Source: Auanema rhodensis | Lineage: Eukaryota; Nematoda; Chromadorea; Rhabditida; Rhabditidae | DNA length: 64,000 bases | Direction of reading: 5' to 3' | Assembly (NCBI GenBank): GCA_964057225.1 | Contig: OZ059897.1 | Span: forward strand, 17,298,001-17,362,000 | Shown: piece by piece, positions 11,793 through 25,800 of the stretch | Numbering within the stretch: position 1 is the stretch's first letter | How the letters are laid out: the number at the start of each line of letters is the position of its first letter | Translations under genes and position numbers: made by a program | Notes under the pieces: model-generated | Seen by the model: the letters and a program-made list of their open reading frames with translations, nothing else | What the model was told of the DNA's origin: nothing | The model's database searches: none

Positions 11793-14700
11793 ATTAGCAT
11801 AAATTAAAGTTCACGTAAATTTCAAAGTCATAGTTACCATGCACCAATATCAATAAAATATTGTTTTTAGACTAATATAGACATGGGGAATCTAATTTTG
11901 AAAATCGCATCTCTTTATCTTTCACGGGAAGCGAGTTTCATACAAGTGCACATCACGTGTACATTTAATTAGCATAAATTGAAGTTCACGTGAATTTCAA
12001 AGTCATGGTTACCATGCACCAATATGAATAAGAATTTGTTTTTAGACTAATGTGGACATGGGGAATCTAATTTTGAAAACCGCATCTCTTTATCTTTCAC
12101 GGGAAGCGAGTTTCATACAAGTGCACATCACGTGTACATTTAATTAGCATAAATTAAAGTTCACGTAAATTTCAAAGTCATGGTTACCATGCATCAATAT
12201 CAATAAAATATTGTTTTTAGACTAATATGGACTTGGGGAATCTAATTTTGAAAACCGCATCTCTTTATCTTTCACGGGAAGCGAGTTTCATACCAAGTGC
12301 ACATCACGTGTACATTTAATTAGCATAAATTAAAGTTCACGTAAATTTCAAAATCATGGTTGCCATGCACCAATATCAATAAAAATTTGTTTTCAGACTA
12401 ATATGGACATGGGGAATCTAATTTTGAAAACCGCATCTCTTCATCTTTCACGGGAAGCGAGTTACATACCAAGTACACATCACGTGTACATTTAATTAGC
12501 ATAAATTAAAGTTCACGTAAATTTCAAAGTCATGGTTACCATGCACCAATATCAATAAAAAATTGTTTTTAGACTAAGATGGACATGGGGAATCTAATTT
12601 TGAAAACCGCATCTCTTTATCTTTCACGGGAAGCGAGTTACATACCAAGGGCACATCACGTGTACATTTAATTAGCATAAATTGAAGTTCACGTAAATTT
12701 CAAAGTCATGGTTACCATGCACCAATATCAATAAAAATTTGTTTTTAGACTAATATAGACATGGGGAATCTAATTTTGAAAATCGCATCTCTTTATCTTT
12801 CACGGGAAGCGAGTTTCATACAAGTGCACATCACGTGTACATTTAATTAGCATAAATTAAAGTTCACGTAAATTTCAAAGTCATGGTTACCATGCATCAA
12901 TATCAATAAAATATTGTTTTTAGACTAATATGGACTTGGGGAATCTAATTTTGAAAACCGCATCTCTTTATCTTTCACGGGAAGCGAGTTTCATACCAAG
13001 TGCACATCACGTGTACATTTAATTAGCATAAATTAAAGTTCACGTAAATTTCAAAATCATGGTTGCCATGCACCAATATCAATAAAAATTTGTTTTCAGA
13101 CTAATATGGACATGGGGAATCTAATTTTGAAAACCGCATCTCTTCATCTTTCACGGGAAGCGAGTTACATACCAAGTACACATCACGTGTACATTTAATT
13201 AGCATAAATTAAAGTTCACGTAAATTTCAAAGTCATGGTTACCATGCACCAATATCAATAAAAAATTGTTTTTAGACTAAGATGGACATGGGGAATCTAA
13301 TTTTGAAAACCGCATCTCTTTATCTTTCACGGGAAGCGAGTTACATACCAAGGGCACATCACGTGTACATTTAATTAGCATAAATTGAAGTTCACGTAAA
13401 TTTCAAAGTCATGGTTACCATGCACCAATATCAATAAAAATTTGTTTTTAGACTAATATAGACATGGGGAATCTAATTTTGAAAATCGCATCTCTTTATC
13501 TTTCACGGGAAGCGAGTTTCATACAAGTGCACATCACGTGTACATTTAATTAGCATAAATTGAAGTTCACGTGAATTTCAAAGTCATGGTTACCATGCAC
13601 CAATATGAATAAGAATTTGTTTTTAGACTAATGTGGACATGGGGAATCTAATTTTGAAAACCGCATCTCTTTATCTTTCACGGGAAGCGAGATACATACC
13701 GAGTGCACATCGCGTGTACATTTAATTAGCATAAATTAAAGTTCACGTAAATTTCAAAGTCATGGTTGCCATGCACCAATATCAATAAAAATTTGGTTTT
13801 AGACTAATATGGATATGGGGAATCTAATTTTGAAAACGGCATCTCTTTATCTTTCACGGGAAGCGAGTTTCATACCAAGTGCACATCACGTGTACATTTA
13901 ATTAGCATAAATTAAAGTTCACGTAAATTTCAAAGTCATAGTTACCATGCACCAATATCAATAAAATATTGTTTTTAGACTAATATGGACTTGGGGAATC
14001 TAATTTTGAAAACCGCATCTCTTTATCTTTCACGGGAAGCGAGTTTCATACCAAGTGCACATCACGTGTACATTTAATTAGCATAAATTGAAGTTCACGT
14101 GAATTTCAAAGTCATGGTTACCATGCACTAATATCAATGAAAATTTGGTTTTAAACTAATATGGATATGGGGAATCTAATTTTGAAAACCGCATCTCTTT
14201 ATCTTTCACGTGAAGCGAGTTACATACCAAGTGCACATCACGTGTACATTTAATTAGCATAAATTGAAGTTCACGTGAATTTCAAAGTCATGGTTACCAT
14301 GCATCAATATCAATAAAAATTTGTATTCAGACTAATATGGACATGGGGAATCTAATTTTATAAACCGCATCTCTTTATCTTTCACGGGAAGCGAGATACA
14401 TACCGAGTGCACATCGCGTGTACATTTAATTAGCATAAATTAAAGTTCACGTAAATTTCAAAGTCATGGTTACCATGCACCAATATCAATAAAAAATTGT
14501 TTTTAGACTAAGATGGACATGGGGAATCTAATTTTGAAAACCGCATCTCTTTATCTTTCACGGGAAGCGAGTTACATACCAAGGGCACATCACGTGTACA
14601 TTTAATTAGCATAAATTGAAGTTCACGTAAATTTCAAAGTCATGGTTACCATGCACCAATATCAATAAAAATTTGTTTTTAGACTAATATAGACATGGGG

Positions 14701-14955
14701 AATCTAATTTTGAAAATCGCATCTCTTTATCTTTCACGGGAAGCGAGTTTCATACAAGTGCACATCACGTGTACATTTAATTAGCATAAATTGAAGTTCA
14801 CGTGAATTTCAAAGTCATGGTTACCATGCACCAATATGAATAAGAATTTGTTTTTAGACTAATGTGGACATGGGGAATCTAATTTTGAAAACCGCATCTC
14901 TTTATCTTTCACGGGAAGCGAGATACATACCGAGTGCACATCGCGTGTACATTTA
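11793..14955 (+). repeat. 18-monomer tandem duplication, copy 2 (3,163 bp)
   Basis: Near-identical to 8,630-11,792, including the doubled 703-bp a-b-c-d unit (catcaat at 12194 and 12897) and the catgcactaatatcaatg...ggttttaaac monomer near 14,130. Its end overlaps the start of the large duplication's second copy, so the sequence hands over to the 13,176-bp match near 14,421-14,955. Confidence 0.9.
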
Positions 14956-17900
14956 ATTAGCATAAATTAAAGTTCACGTAAATTTCAAAGTCATGGTTGC
15001 CATGCACCAATATCAATAAAAATTTGGTTTTAGACTAATATGGATATGGGGAATCTAATTCTGAAAACCGCATCTCTTTATCTTTCACGGGAAGCGAGTT
15101 TCATACCAAGTGCACATCACGTGTACATTTAATTAGCATAAATTAAAGTTCACGTAAATTTCAAAGTCATGGTTACCATGAACCAACATCAATAAAATAT
15201 TGTTTTTAGACTAATATGGACTTGGGGAATCTAATTTTGAAAACCGCATCTCTTTATCTTTCACGGGAAGCGAGTTTCATACCAAGTGCACATCGCGTGT
15301 ACATTTAATTAGCATAAATTAAAGTTCACGTAAATTTCAAAGTCATGGTTACCATGCATCAATATCAATGAAAATTTGGTTTTAAACTAATATGGATATG
15401 GGGAATCTAATTTTGAAAACCGCATCTCTTTATCTTTCACGTGAAGCGAGTTACATACCAAGTGCACATCACTTGTACATTTAATTAGCATAAATTGAAG
15501 TTCACGTAAATTTAAAATCATGGTTACCATGCACCAATATCAATAAAAATTTGTTTTTAGACTAATATGAACATGGTGAATCTAATTTTGAAAACCGCAT
15601 CTCTTTATCTTTCACGTGAAGCGAGTTTCATACCAAGTGCACATCACGTGTACTTTTAATTAGCATAAATTAAAGTTCACGTAAATTTCAAAGTCATGGT
15701 TACCATGCACCAATATCAATGAAAATTTGGTTTTAGACTAATATGGACATGGGGAATCTAGTTTTGAAAACCGCATCTCTTTATCTTTCACGGGAAGCGA
15801 GTTTCATACCAAGTGCACATCGCGTGTACATTTAATTAGCATAAATTAAAGTTCACGTAAATTTCAAAGTCATGGTTACCATGCATCAATATCAATGAAA
15901 ATTTGGTTTTAAACTAATATGGATATGGGGAATCTAATTTTGAAAACCGCATCTCTTTATCTTTCACGTGAAGCGAGTTACATACCAAGTGCACATCACG
16001 TGTACATTTAATTAGCATAAATTGAAGTTCACGTGAATTTCAAAGTCATGGTTACCATGCACCAATATGAATAAGAATTTGTTTTTAGACTAATGTGGAC
16101 ATGGGGAATCTAATTTTGAAAACCGCATCTCTTTATCTTTCACGGGAAGCGAGTTTCATACCAAGTGCACATCACGTGTACATTTAATTAGCATAAATTG
16201 AAGTTCACGTAAATTTAAAATCATGGTTACCATGCACCAATATCAATAAAAATTTGTTTTTCGACTAATATGGACATGAGCAATCTAATTTTGAAAACCG
16301 CATCTCTTTATCTTTTACGTGAAGCGAGTTACATACCAAGTGCACATCACGTGTACATTTAATTAGCATAAATTGAAGTTCACGTAAATTTAAAATCATG
16401 GTTACCATGCACCAATATCAATAAAAATTTGTTTTTAGACTAATATGAACATGGTGAATCTAATTTTGAAAACCGCATCTCTTTATCTTTCACGGGAAGC
16501 GAGTTTCATACCAAGTGCACATCACGTGTACATTTAATTAGCATAAATTAAAGTTCACGTAAATTTCAAAGTCATGGTTACCATGCACCAATATCAATGA
16601 AAATTTGTTTTTAGACTGATATGGACTTGGGGAATCTAATTTTGAAAACCGCATCTCTTTATCTTTCACGGGAAGCGAGTTTCATACCAAGTGCACATCA
16701 CGTGTACATTTAATTAGCATAAATTAAAGTTCACGTAAATTTCAAAATCATGGTTGCCATGCACCAATATCAATAAAAATTTGTTTTCAGACTAATATGG
16801 ACATGGGGAATCTAATTTTGAAAACCGCATCTCTTCATCTTTCACGGGAAGCGAGTTACATACCAAGTACACATCACGTGTACATTTAATTAGCATAAAT
16901 TAAAGTTCACGTAAATTTCAAAGTCATGGTTACCATGCACCAATATCAATAAAAAATTGTTTTTAGACTAAGATGGACATGGGGAATCTAATTTTGAAAA
17001 CCGCATCTCTTTATCTTTCACGGGAAGCGAGTTACATACCAAGGGCACATCACGTGTACATTTAATTAGCATAAATTGAAGTTCACGTAAATTTCAAGGT
17101 CATGGTTACCATGCACCAATATCAATAAAAATTTGTTTTTAGACTAATATAGACATGGGGAATCTAATTTTGAAAATCGCATCTCTTTATCTTTCACGGG
17201 AAGCGAGTTTCATACAAGTGCACATCACGTGTACATTTAATTAGCATAAATTGAAGTTCACGTGAATTTCAAAGTCATGGTTACCATTCACCAATATGAA
17301 TAAGAATTTGTTTTTAGACTAATGTGGACATGGGGAATCTAATTTTGAAAACCGCATCTCTTTATCTTTCACGGGAAGCGAGTTTCATACAAGTGCACAT
17401 CACGTGTACATTTAATTAGCATAAATTAAAGTTCACGTAAATTTCAAAGTCATGGTTACCATGCATCAATATCAATAAAATATTGTTTTTAGACTAATAT
17501 GGACTTGGGAAATCTAATTTTGAAAACCGCATCTCTTTATCTTTCACGGGAAGCGAGTTTCATACCAAGTGCACATCACGTGTACATTTAATTAGCATAA
17601 ATTAAAGTTCACGTAAATATCAAAATCATGGTTGCCATGCACCAATATCAATAAAAATTTGTTTTCAGACTAATATGGACATGGGGAATCTAATTTTGCA
17701 AACCGCATCTCTTTATCTTTCACGGGAAGCGAGTTTCATACCAAGTGCACATCACGTGTACATTTAATTAGCATAAATTAAAGTTCACGTAAATTTCAAA
17801 ATCATGGTTGCCATGCACCAATATCAATAAAAATTTGTTTTCAGACTAATATGGACATAGGGAATCTAATTTTGAAAACCGCATCTCTTCATCTTTCACG

Positions 17901-20900
17901 GGAAGCGAGTTACATACCAAGTACACATCACGTGTACATTTAATTAGCATAAATTAAAGTTCACGTAAATTTCAAAGTCATGGTTACCATGCACCAATAT
18001 CAATAAAAAATTGTTTTTAGACTAAGATGGACATGGGGAATCTAATTTTGAAAACCGCATCTCTTTATCTTTCACGGGAAGCGAGTTACATACCAAGGGC
18101 ACATCACGTGTACATTTAATTAGCATAAATTGAAGTTCACGTAAATTTCAAAGTCATGGTTACCATGCACCAATATCAATAAAAATTTGTTTTTAGACTA
18201 ATATAGACATGGGGAATCTAATTTTGAAAATCGCATCTCTTTATCTTTCACGGGAAGCGAGTTTCATACAAGTGCACATCACGTGTACATTTAATTAGCA
18301 TAAATTGAAGTTCACGTGAATTTCAAAGTCATGGTTACCATGCACCAATATGAATAAGAATTTGTTTTTAGACTAATGTGGACATGGGGAATCTAATTTT
18401 GAAAACCGCATCTCTTTATCTTTCACGGGAAGCGAGTTTCATACAAGTGCACATCACGTGTACATTTAATTAGCATAAATTGAAGTTCACGTGAATTTCA
18501 AAGTCATGGTTACCATGCACCAATATGAATAAGAATTTGTTTTTAGACTAATGTGGACATGGGGAATCTAATTTTGAAAATCGCATCTCTTTATCTTTCA
18601 CGGGAAGCGAGTTTCATACAAGTGCACATCACGTGTACATTTAATTAGCATAAATTGAAGTTCACGTGAATTTCAAAGTCATGGTTACCATGCACCAATA
18701 TGAATAAGAATTTGTTTTTAGACTAATGTGGACATGGGGAATCTAATTTTGAAAACCGCATCTCTTTATCTTTCACGGGAAGCGAGTTTCATACAAGTGC
18801 ACATCACGTGTACATTTAATTAGCATAAATTAAAGTTCACGTAAATTTCAAAGTCATGGTTACCATGCATCAATATCAATAAAATATTGTTTTTAGACTA
18901 ATATGGACTTGGGAAATCTAATTTTGAAAACCGCATCTCTTTATCTTTCACGGGAAGCGAGTTTCATACCAAGTGCACATCACGTGTACATTTAATTAGC
19001 ATAAATTAAAGTTCACGTAAATTTCAAAATCATGGTTGCCATGCACCAATATCAATAAAAATTTGTTTTCAGACTAATATGGACATGGGGAATCTAATTT
19101 TGAAAACCGCATCTCTTCATCTTTCACGGGAAGCGAGTTACATACCAAGTACACATCACGTGTACATTTAATTAGCATAAATTAAAGTTCACGTAAATTT
19201 CAAAGTCATGGTTACCAAGCACCAATATCAATAAAAAATTGTTTTTAGACTAAGATGGACATGGGGAATCTAATTTTGAAAACCGCATCTCTTTATCTTT
19301 CACGGGAAGCGAGTTACATACCAAGGGCACATCACGTGTACATTTAATTAGCATAAATTGAAGTTCACGTAAATTTCAAAGTCATGGTTACCATGCACCA
19401 ATATCAATAAAAATTTGTTTTTAGACTAATATAGACATGGGGAATCTAATTTTGAAAATCGCATCTCTTTATCTTTCACGGGAAGCGAGTTTCATACAAG
19501 TGCACATCACGTGTACATTTAATTAGCATAAATTGAAGTTCACGTGAATTTCAAAGTCATGGTTACCATGCACCAATATGAATAAGAATTTGTTTTTAGA
19601 CTAATGTGGACATGGGGAATCTAATTTTGAAAACCGCATCTCTTTATCTTTCACGGGAAGCGAGATACATACCGAGTGCACATCGCGTGTACATTTAATT
19701 AGCATAAATTAAAGTTCACGTAAATTTCAAAGTCATGGTTGCCATGCACCAATATCAATAAAAATTTGGTTTTAGACTAATATGGATATGGGGAATCTAA
19801 TTTTGAAAACGGCATCTCTTTATCTTTCACGGGAAGCGAGTTTCATACCAAGTGCACATCACGTGTACATTTAATTAGCATAAATTAAAGTTCACGTAAA
19901 TTTCAAAGTCATAGTTACCATGCACCAATATCAATAAAATATTGTTTTTAGACTAATATAGACATGGGGAATCTAATTTTGAAAATCGCATCTCTTTATC
20001 TTTCACGGGAAGCGAGTTTCATACAAGTGCACATCACGTGTACATTTAATTAGCATAAATTGAAGTTCACGTGAATTTCAAAGTCATGGTTACCATGCAC
20101 CAATATGAATAAGAATTTGTTTTTAGACTAATGTGGACATGGGGAATCTAATTTTGAAAACCGCATCTCTTTATCTTTCACGGGAAGCGAGTTTCATACA
20201 AGTGCACATCACGTGTACATTTAATTAGCATAAATTAAAGTTCACGTAAATTTCAAAGTCATGGTTACCATGCATCAATATCAATAAAATATTGTTTTTA
20301 GACTAATATGGACTTGGGGAATCTAATTTTGAAAACCGCATCTCTTTATCTTTCACGGGAAGCGAGTTTCATACCAAGTGCACATCACGTGTACATTTAA
20401 TTAGCATAAATTAAAGTTCACGTAAATTTCAAAATCATGGTTGCCATGCACCAATATCAATAAAAATTTGTTTTCAGACTAATATGGACATGGGGAATCT
20501 AATTTTGAAAACCGCATCTCTTCATCTTTCACGGGAAGCGAGTTACACACCAAGTACACATCACGTGTACATTTAATTAGCATAAATTAAAGTTCACGTA
20601 AATTTCAAAGTCATGGTTACCATGCACCAATATCAATAAAAAATTGTTTTTAGACTAAGATGGACATGGGGAATCTAATTTTGAAAACCGCATCTCTTTA
20701 TCTTTCACGGGAAGCGAGTTACATACCAAGGGCACATCACGTGTACATTTAATTAGCATAAATTGAAGTTCACGTAAATTTCAAAGTCATGGTTACCATG
20801 CACCAATATCAATAAAAATTTGTTTTTAGACTAATATAGACATGGGGAATCTAATTTTGAAAATCGCATCTCTTTATCTTTCACGGGAAGCGAGTTTCAT

Positions 20901-21500
20901 ACAAGTGCACATCACGTGTACATTTAATTAGCATAAATTGAAGTTCACGTGAATTTCAAAGTCATGGTTACCATGCACCAATATGAATAAGAATTTGTTT
21001 TTAGACTAATGTGGACATGGGGAATCTAATTTTGAAAACCGCATCTCTTTATCTTTCACGGGAAGCGAGATACATACCGAGTGCACATCGCGTGTACATT
21101 TAATTAGCATAAATTAAAGTTCACGTAAATTTCAAAGTCATGGTTGCCATGCACCAATATCAATAAAAATTTGGTTTTAGACTAATATGGATATGGGGAA
21201 TCTAATTTTGAAAACGGCATCTCTTTATCTTTCACGGGAAGCGAGTTTCATACCAAGTGCACATCACGTGTACATTTAATTAGCATAAATTGAAGTTCAC
21301 GTGAATTTCAAAGTCATGGTTACCATGCACTAATATCAATGAAAATTTGGTTTTAAACTAATATGGATATGGGGAATCTAATTTTGAAAACCGCATCTCT
21401 TTATCTTTCACGTGAAGCGAGTTACATACCAAGTGCACATCACGTGTACATTTAATTAGCATAAATTGAAGTTCACGTGAATTTCAAAGTCATGGTTACC
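14421..21500 (+). repeat. Large segmental duplication, copy 2 (about 7.1 kb)
   Basis: Matches 1,245-11,130 but lacks three whole-monomer units present there: one 1,932-bp unit, one 703-bp unit and one 176-bp monomer. These account for the difference between about 9,885 and 7,075 bp. Point differences include ccaagc at 19216 (catgc in copy 1) and acacacc at 20544 (acatacc in copy 1). The left boundary is a hybrid monomer that joins a cgcgtg start to the aaaaaattg and aagatgg body of class c. Confidence 0.9.
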
Positions 21501-21859
21501 ATGCACCAATATCAATAAAAATTTGGTTTTAGACTAATATGGATATGGGGAATCTAATTTTGAAAACGGCATCTCTTTATCTTTCACGGGAAGCGAGTTT
21601 CATACCAAGTGCACATCACGTGTACATTTAATTAGCATAAATTAAAGTTCACGTAAATTTCAAAGTCATAGTTACCATGCACCAATATCAATAAAATATT
21701 GTTTTTAGACTAATATGGACTTGGGGAATCTAATTTTGAAAACCGCATCTCTTTATCTTTCACGGGAAGCGAGTTTCATACCAAGTGCACATCACGTGTA
21801 CATTTAATTAGCATAAATTGAAGTTCACGTGAATTTCAAAGTCATGGTTACCATGCACT

Positions 21860-22040
21860 AATATCAATGAAAATTTGGTTTTAAACTAATATGGATATGG
21901 GGAATCTAATTTTGAAAACCGCATCTCTTTATCTTTCACGTGAAGCGAGTTACATACCAAGTGCACATCACGTGTACATTTAATTAGCATAAATTGAAGT
22001 TCACGTGAATTTCAAAGTCATGGTTACCATGCACCAATAT
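21860..22040 (+). repeat. Monomer lost from the second 6.5-kb copy
   Basis: Here a cactaatatcaatg...ggttttaaac monomer is followed by a caccaatatcaataaaatattg monomer. In the second copy these two are fused at about 28,360-28,385 into cactaatatcaatg joined to aaaatattg, removing exactly one monomer. This shows an in-register exchange point inside the A-tract region. Confidence 0.85.
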
Positions 22041-22454
22041 CAATAAAATATTGTTTTTAGACTAATATGGACTTGGGGAATCTAATTTTGAAAACCGCAT
22101 CTCTTTATCTTTCACGTGAAGCGAGTTACATACCAAGTGCACATCACGTGTACATTTAATTAGCATAAATTGAAGTTCACGTAAATATCAAAGTCATGGT
22201 TACCATGCACCAATATCAATAAAAATTTGTTTTTAGACTAATATGGACATGGGGAATCTAATTTTGAAAACCGCATCTCTTTATCTTTCACGGGAAGCGA
22301 GTTTCATACCAAGTGCACATCGCGTGTACATTTAATTAGCATAAATTAAAGTTCACGTAAATTTCAAAGTCATGGTTACCATGCATCAATATCAATGAAA
22401 ATTTGGTTTTAAACTAATATGGATATGGGGAATCTAATTTTGAAAACCGCATCT

Positions 22455-22485
22455 CTTTATCTTTCACGTGAATACATACCAAGTG
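22455..22485 (+). repeat. Monomer with a 6-bp deletion in the box motif
   Basis: The usual cacgtgaagcgagttacata reads cacgtgaatacata: six bases (gcgagt) are missing. The loss removes the right half of the CENP-B-box-like motif. The same deletion appears at 28,791-28,804 in the second 6.5-kb copy, so it predates that duplication. I noticed no other copies of this deletion. Confidence 0.9.
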
Positions 22486-24064
22486 CACATCACGTGTACA
22501 TTTAATTAGCATAAATTGAAGTTCACGTGAATTTCAAAGTCATGGTTACCATGCACCAATATGAATAAGAATTTGTTTTTAGACTAATGTGGACATGGGG
22601 AATCTAATTTTGAAAACCGCATCTCTTTATCTTTCACGGGAAGCGAGTTTCGTACCAAGTGCACATCACGTGTACATTTAATTAGCATAAATTGAAGTTC
22701 ACGTAAATTTAAAATCATGGTTACCATGCACCAATATCAATAAAAATTTGTTTTTAGACTAATATGAACATGGTGAATCTAATTTTGAAAACCGCATCTC
22801 TTTATCTTTCACGGGGAGCGAGTTTCATACCAAGTGCACATCACGTGTACATTTAATTAGCATAAATTAAAGTTCACGTAAATTTCAAAGTCATGGTTAC
22901 CATGCACCAATATCAATGAAAATTTGGTTTTACACTAATATGGATATGGGGAATCTAATTTTGAAAACCGCATCTCTTTATCTTTTACGGGAAGCGAGTT
23001 TCATACCAAGTGCACATCAGGTGTACATTTAATTAGCATAAATTAAAGTTCACGTAAATTTCAAAGTCATGGTTACCATGCACCAATATCAATAAAATAT
23101 TGTTTTTAGACTAATATGGACTTGGGGAATCTAATTTTGAAAACCGCATCTCTTTATCTTTCACGGGAAGCGAGTTTCATACCAAGTGCACATCACGTGT
23201 ACATTTAATTAGCATAAATTGAAGTTCACGTGAATTTCAAAGTCATGGTTACCATGCACTAATATCAATGAAAATTTGGTTTTAAACTAATATGGATATG
23301 GGGAATCTAATTTTGAAAACCGCATCTCTTTATCTTTCACGTGAAGCGAGTTACATACCAAGTGCACATCACGTGTACATTTAATTAGCATAAATTGAAG
23401 TTCACGTGAATTTCAAAGTCATGGTTACCATGCACCAATATCAGTAAAAATTTGTTTTTAGACTAATGTGGACATGGGGAATCTAATTTTGAAAACCGCA
23501 TCTCTTTATCTTTCACGGGAAGCGAGATACATACCGAGTGCACATCGCGTGTACATTTAATTAGCATAAATTAAAGTTCACGTAAATTTCAAAGTCATGG
23601 TTGCCATGCACCAATATCAGTAAAAATTTGGTTTTAGACTAATATGGATATGGGGAATCTAATTTTGAAAACCGCATCTCTTTATCTTTCACGGGAAGCG
23701 AGTTACATACCAAGTGCACATCACGTGTACATTTAATTAGCATAAATTGAAGTTCACGTAAATATCAAAGTCATGGTTACCATGCACCAATATCAATAAA
23801 AATTTGTTTTTAGACTAATATGGACATGGGGAATCTAATTTTGAAAACCGCATCTTTTTATCTTTCACGGGAAGCGAGTTTCATACCAAGTGCACATCGC
23901 GTGTACATTTAATTAGCATAAATTAAAGTTCACGTAAATTTCAAAGTCATGGTTGCCATGCACCAATATCAGTAAAAATTTGTTTTTAGACTAATGTGGA
24001 CATGGGGAATCTAATTTTGAAAACCGCATCTCTTTATCTTTCACGGGAAGCGAGTTTCATACCA

Positions 24065-25800
24065 AGTGCACATCACGTGTACATTTAATTAGCATAAATT
24101 GAAGTTCACGTGAATTTCAAAGTCATGGTTACCATGCACCAATATGAATAAGAATTTGTTTTTAGACTAATATGAACATGGTGAATCTAATTTTGAAAAC
24201 CGCATCTCTTTATCTTTCACGGGGAGCGAGTTTCATACCAAGTGCACATCACGTGTACATTTAATTAGCATAAATTAAAGTTCACGTAAATTTCAAAGTC
24301 ATGGTTACCATGCACCAATATCAATGAAAATTTGGTTTTAGACTAATATGGATATGGGGAATCTAATTTTGAAAACCGCATCTCTTTATCTTTCACGGGA
24401 AGCGAGTTTCATACCAAGTGCACATCACGTGTACATTTAATTAGCATAAATTAAAGTTCACATAAATTTCAAAGTCATGGTTACCATGCACCAATATCAA
24501 TAAAATATTGTTTTTAGACTAATATGGACTTGGGAAATCTAATTTTGAAAACCGCATCTCTTTATCTTTCACGGGAAGCGAGTTTCATACCAAGTGCACA
24601 TCACGTGTACATTTAATTAGCATAAATTGAAGTTCACGTGAATTTCAAAGTCATGGTTACCATGCACCAATATCAATGAAAATTTGGTTTTAGACTAATA
24701 TGGATATGGGGAATCTAATTTTGAAAACCGCATCTCTTTATCTTTCACGGGAAGCGAGTTTCATACCAAGTGCACATCACGTGTACATTTAATTAGCATA
24801 AATTGAAGTTCACGTGAATTTCAAAGTCATGGTTACCATGCACCAATATGAATAAGAATTTGTTTTTAGACTAATATGAACATGGTGAATCTAATTTTGA
24901 AAACCGCATCTCTTTATCTTTCACGGGGAGCGAGTTTCATACCAAGTGCACATCACGTGTACATTTAATTAGCATAAATTAAAGTTCACGTAAATTTCAT
25001 AGTCATGGTTACCATGCACCAATATCAATGAAAATTTGGTTTTAGACTAATATGGATATGGGGAATCTAATTTTGAAAACCGCATCTCTTTATCTTTCAC
25101 GGGAAGCGAGTTTCATACCAAGTGCACATCACGTGTACATTTAATTAGCATAAATTGAAGTTCACGTGAATTTCAAAGTCATGGTTACCATGCACCAATA
25201 TGAATAAGAATTTGTTTTTAGACTAATATGAACATGGTGAATCTAATTTTGAAAACCGCATCTCTTTATCTTTCACGGGAAGCGAGTTTCATACCAAGTG
25301 CACATCACGTGTACATTTAATTAGCATAAATTGAAGTTCACGTGAATTTCAAAGTCATGGTTACCATGCACCAATATCAATGAAAATTTGGTTTTAGACT
25401 AATATGGATATGGGGAATCTAATTTTGAAAACCGCATCTCTTTATCTTTCACGGGAAGCGAGTTTCATACCAAGTGCACATCACGTGTACATTTAATTAG
25501 CATAAATTGAAGTTCACGTGAATTTCAAAGTCATGGTTACCATGCACCAATATGAATAAGAATTTGTTTTTAGACTAATATGAACATGGTGAATCTAATT
25601 TTGAAAACCGCATCTCTTTATCTTTCACGGGGAGCGAGTTTCATACCAAGTGCACATCACGTGTACATTTAATTAGCATAAATTAAAGTTCACGTAAATT
25701 TCATAGTCATGGTTACCATGCACCAATATCAATGAAAATTTGGTTTTAGACTAATATGGATATGGGGAATCTAATTTTGAAAACCGCATCTCTTTATCTT
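24065..25800 (+). repeat. 352-bp X-Y dimer HOR block
   Basis: Two classes alternate. X has ttgaag, cgtgaattt, gaataagaattt, gaacatggtg and usually cacggggagcg. Y has ttaaag, cgtaaattt, aatgaaaatttgg, ggttttag, gatatgg and cacgggaagcg. Two Y copies share tttcatagtc (24,995 and 25,701 region). Y-like copies with ttgaag and cgtgaa are X/Y recombinants. Similar alternation occurs at 30,200-32,340, 35,330-36,600, 37,250-37,960 and 40,790-41,320. Confidence 0.88.

Larger units (their letters stand above)
19265..25765 (+). repeat. 37-monomer tandem duplication, copy 1 (6,501 bp)
   Basis: Repeats at 25,766-31,915. The offset is 6,501 at aagggcac (19321/25822), gaaaacggc (19805/26306, 21210/27711, 21562/28063) and the private acacacc (20541/27042). 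After two one-monomer losses in copy 2 it falls to 6,326 (cacgtgaata, catcagg) and then 6,150 (cagtaaaaa, catcttttta, cataaatttc, tttcatag). The copies looked the same at every marker compared, so this is one of the youngest large events. Confidence 0.93.

Noticed and set aside
22441-22490. Foreign insertion or break at the odd monomer near 22,465
   Set aside because: It is a simple six-base deletion within an otherwise normal monomer and is repeated in the 6.5-kb duplicate.
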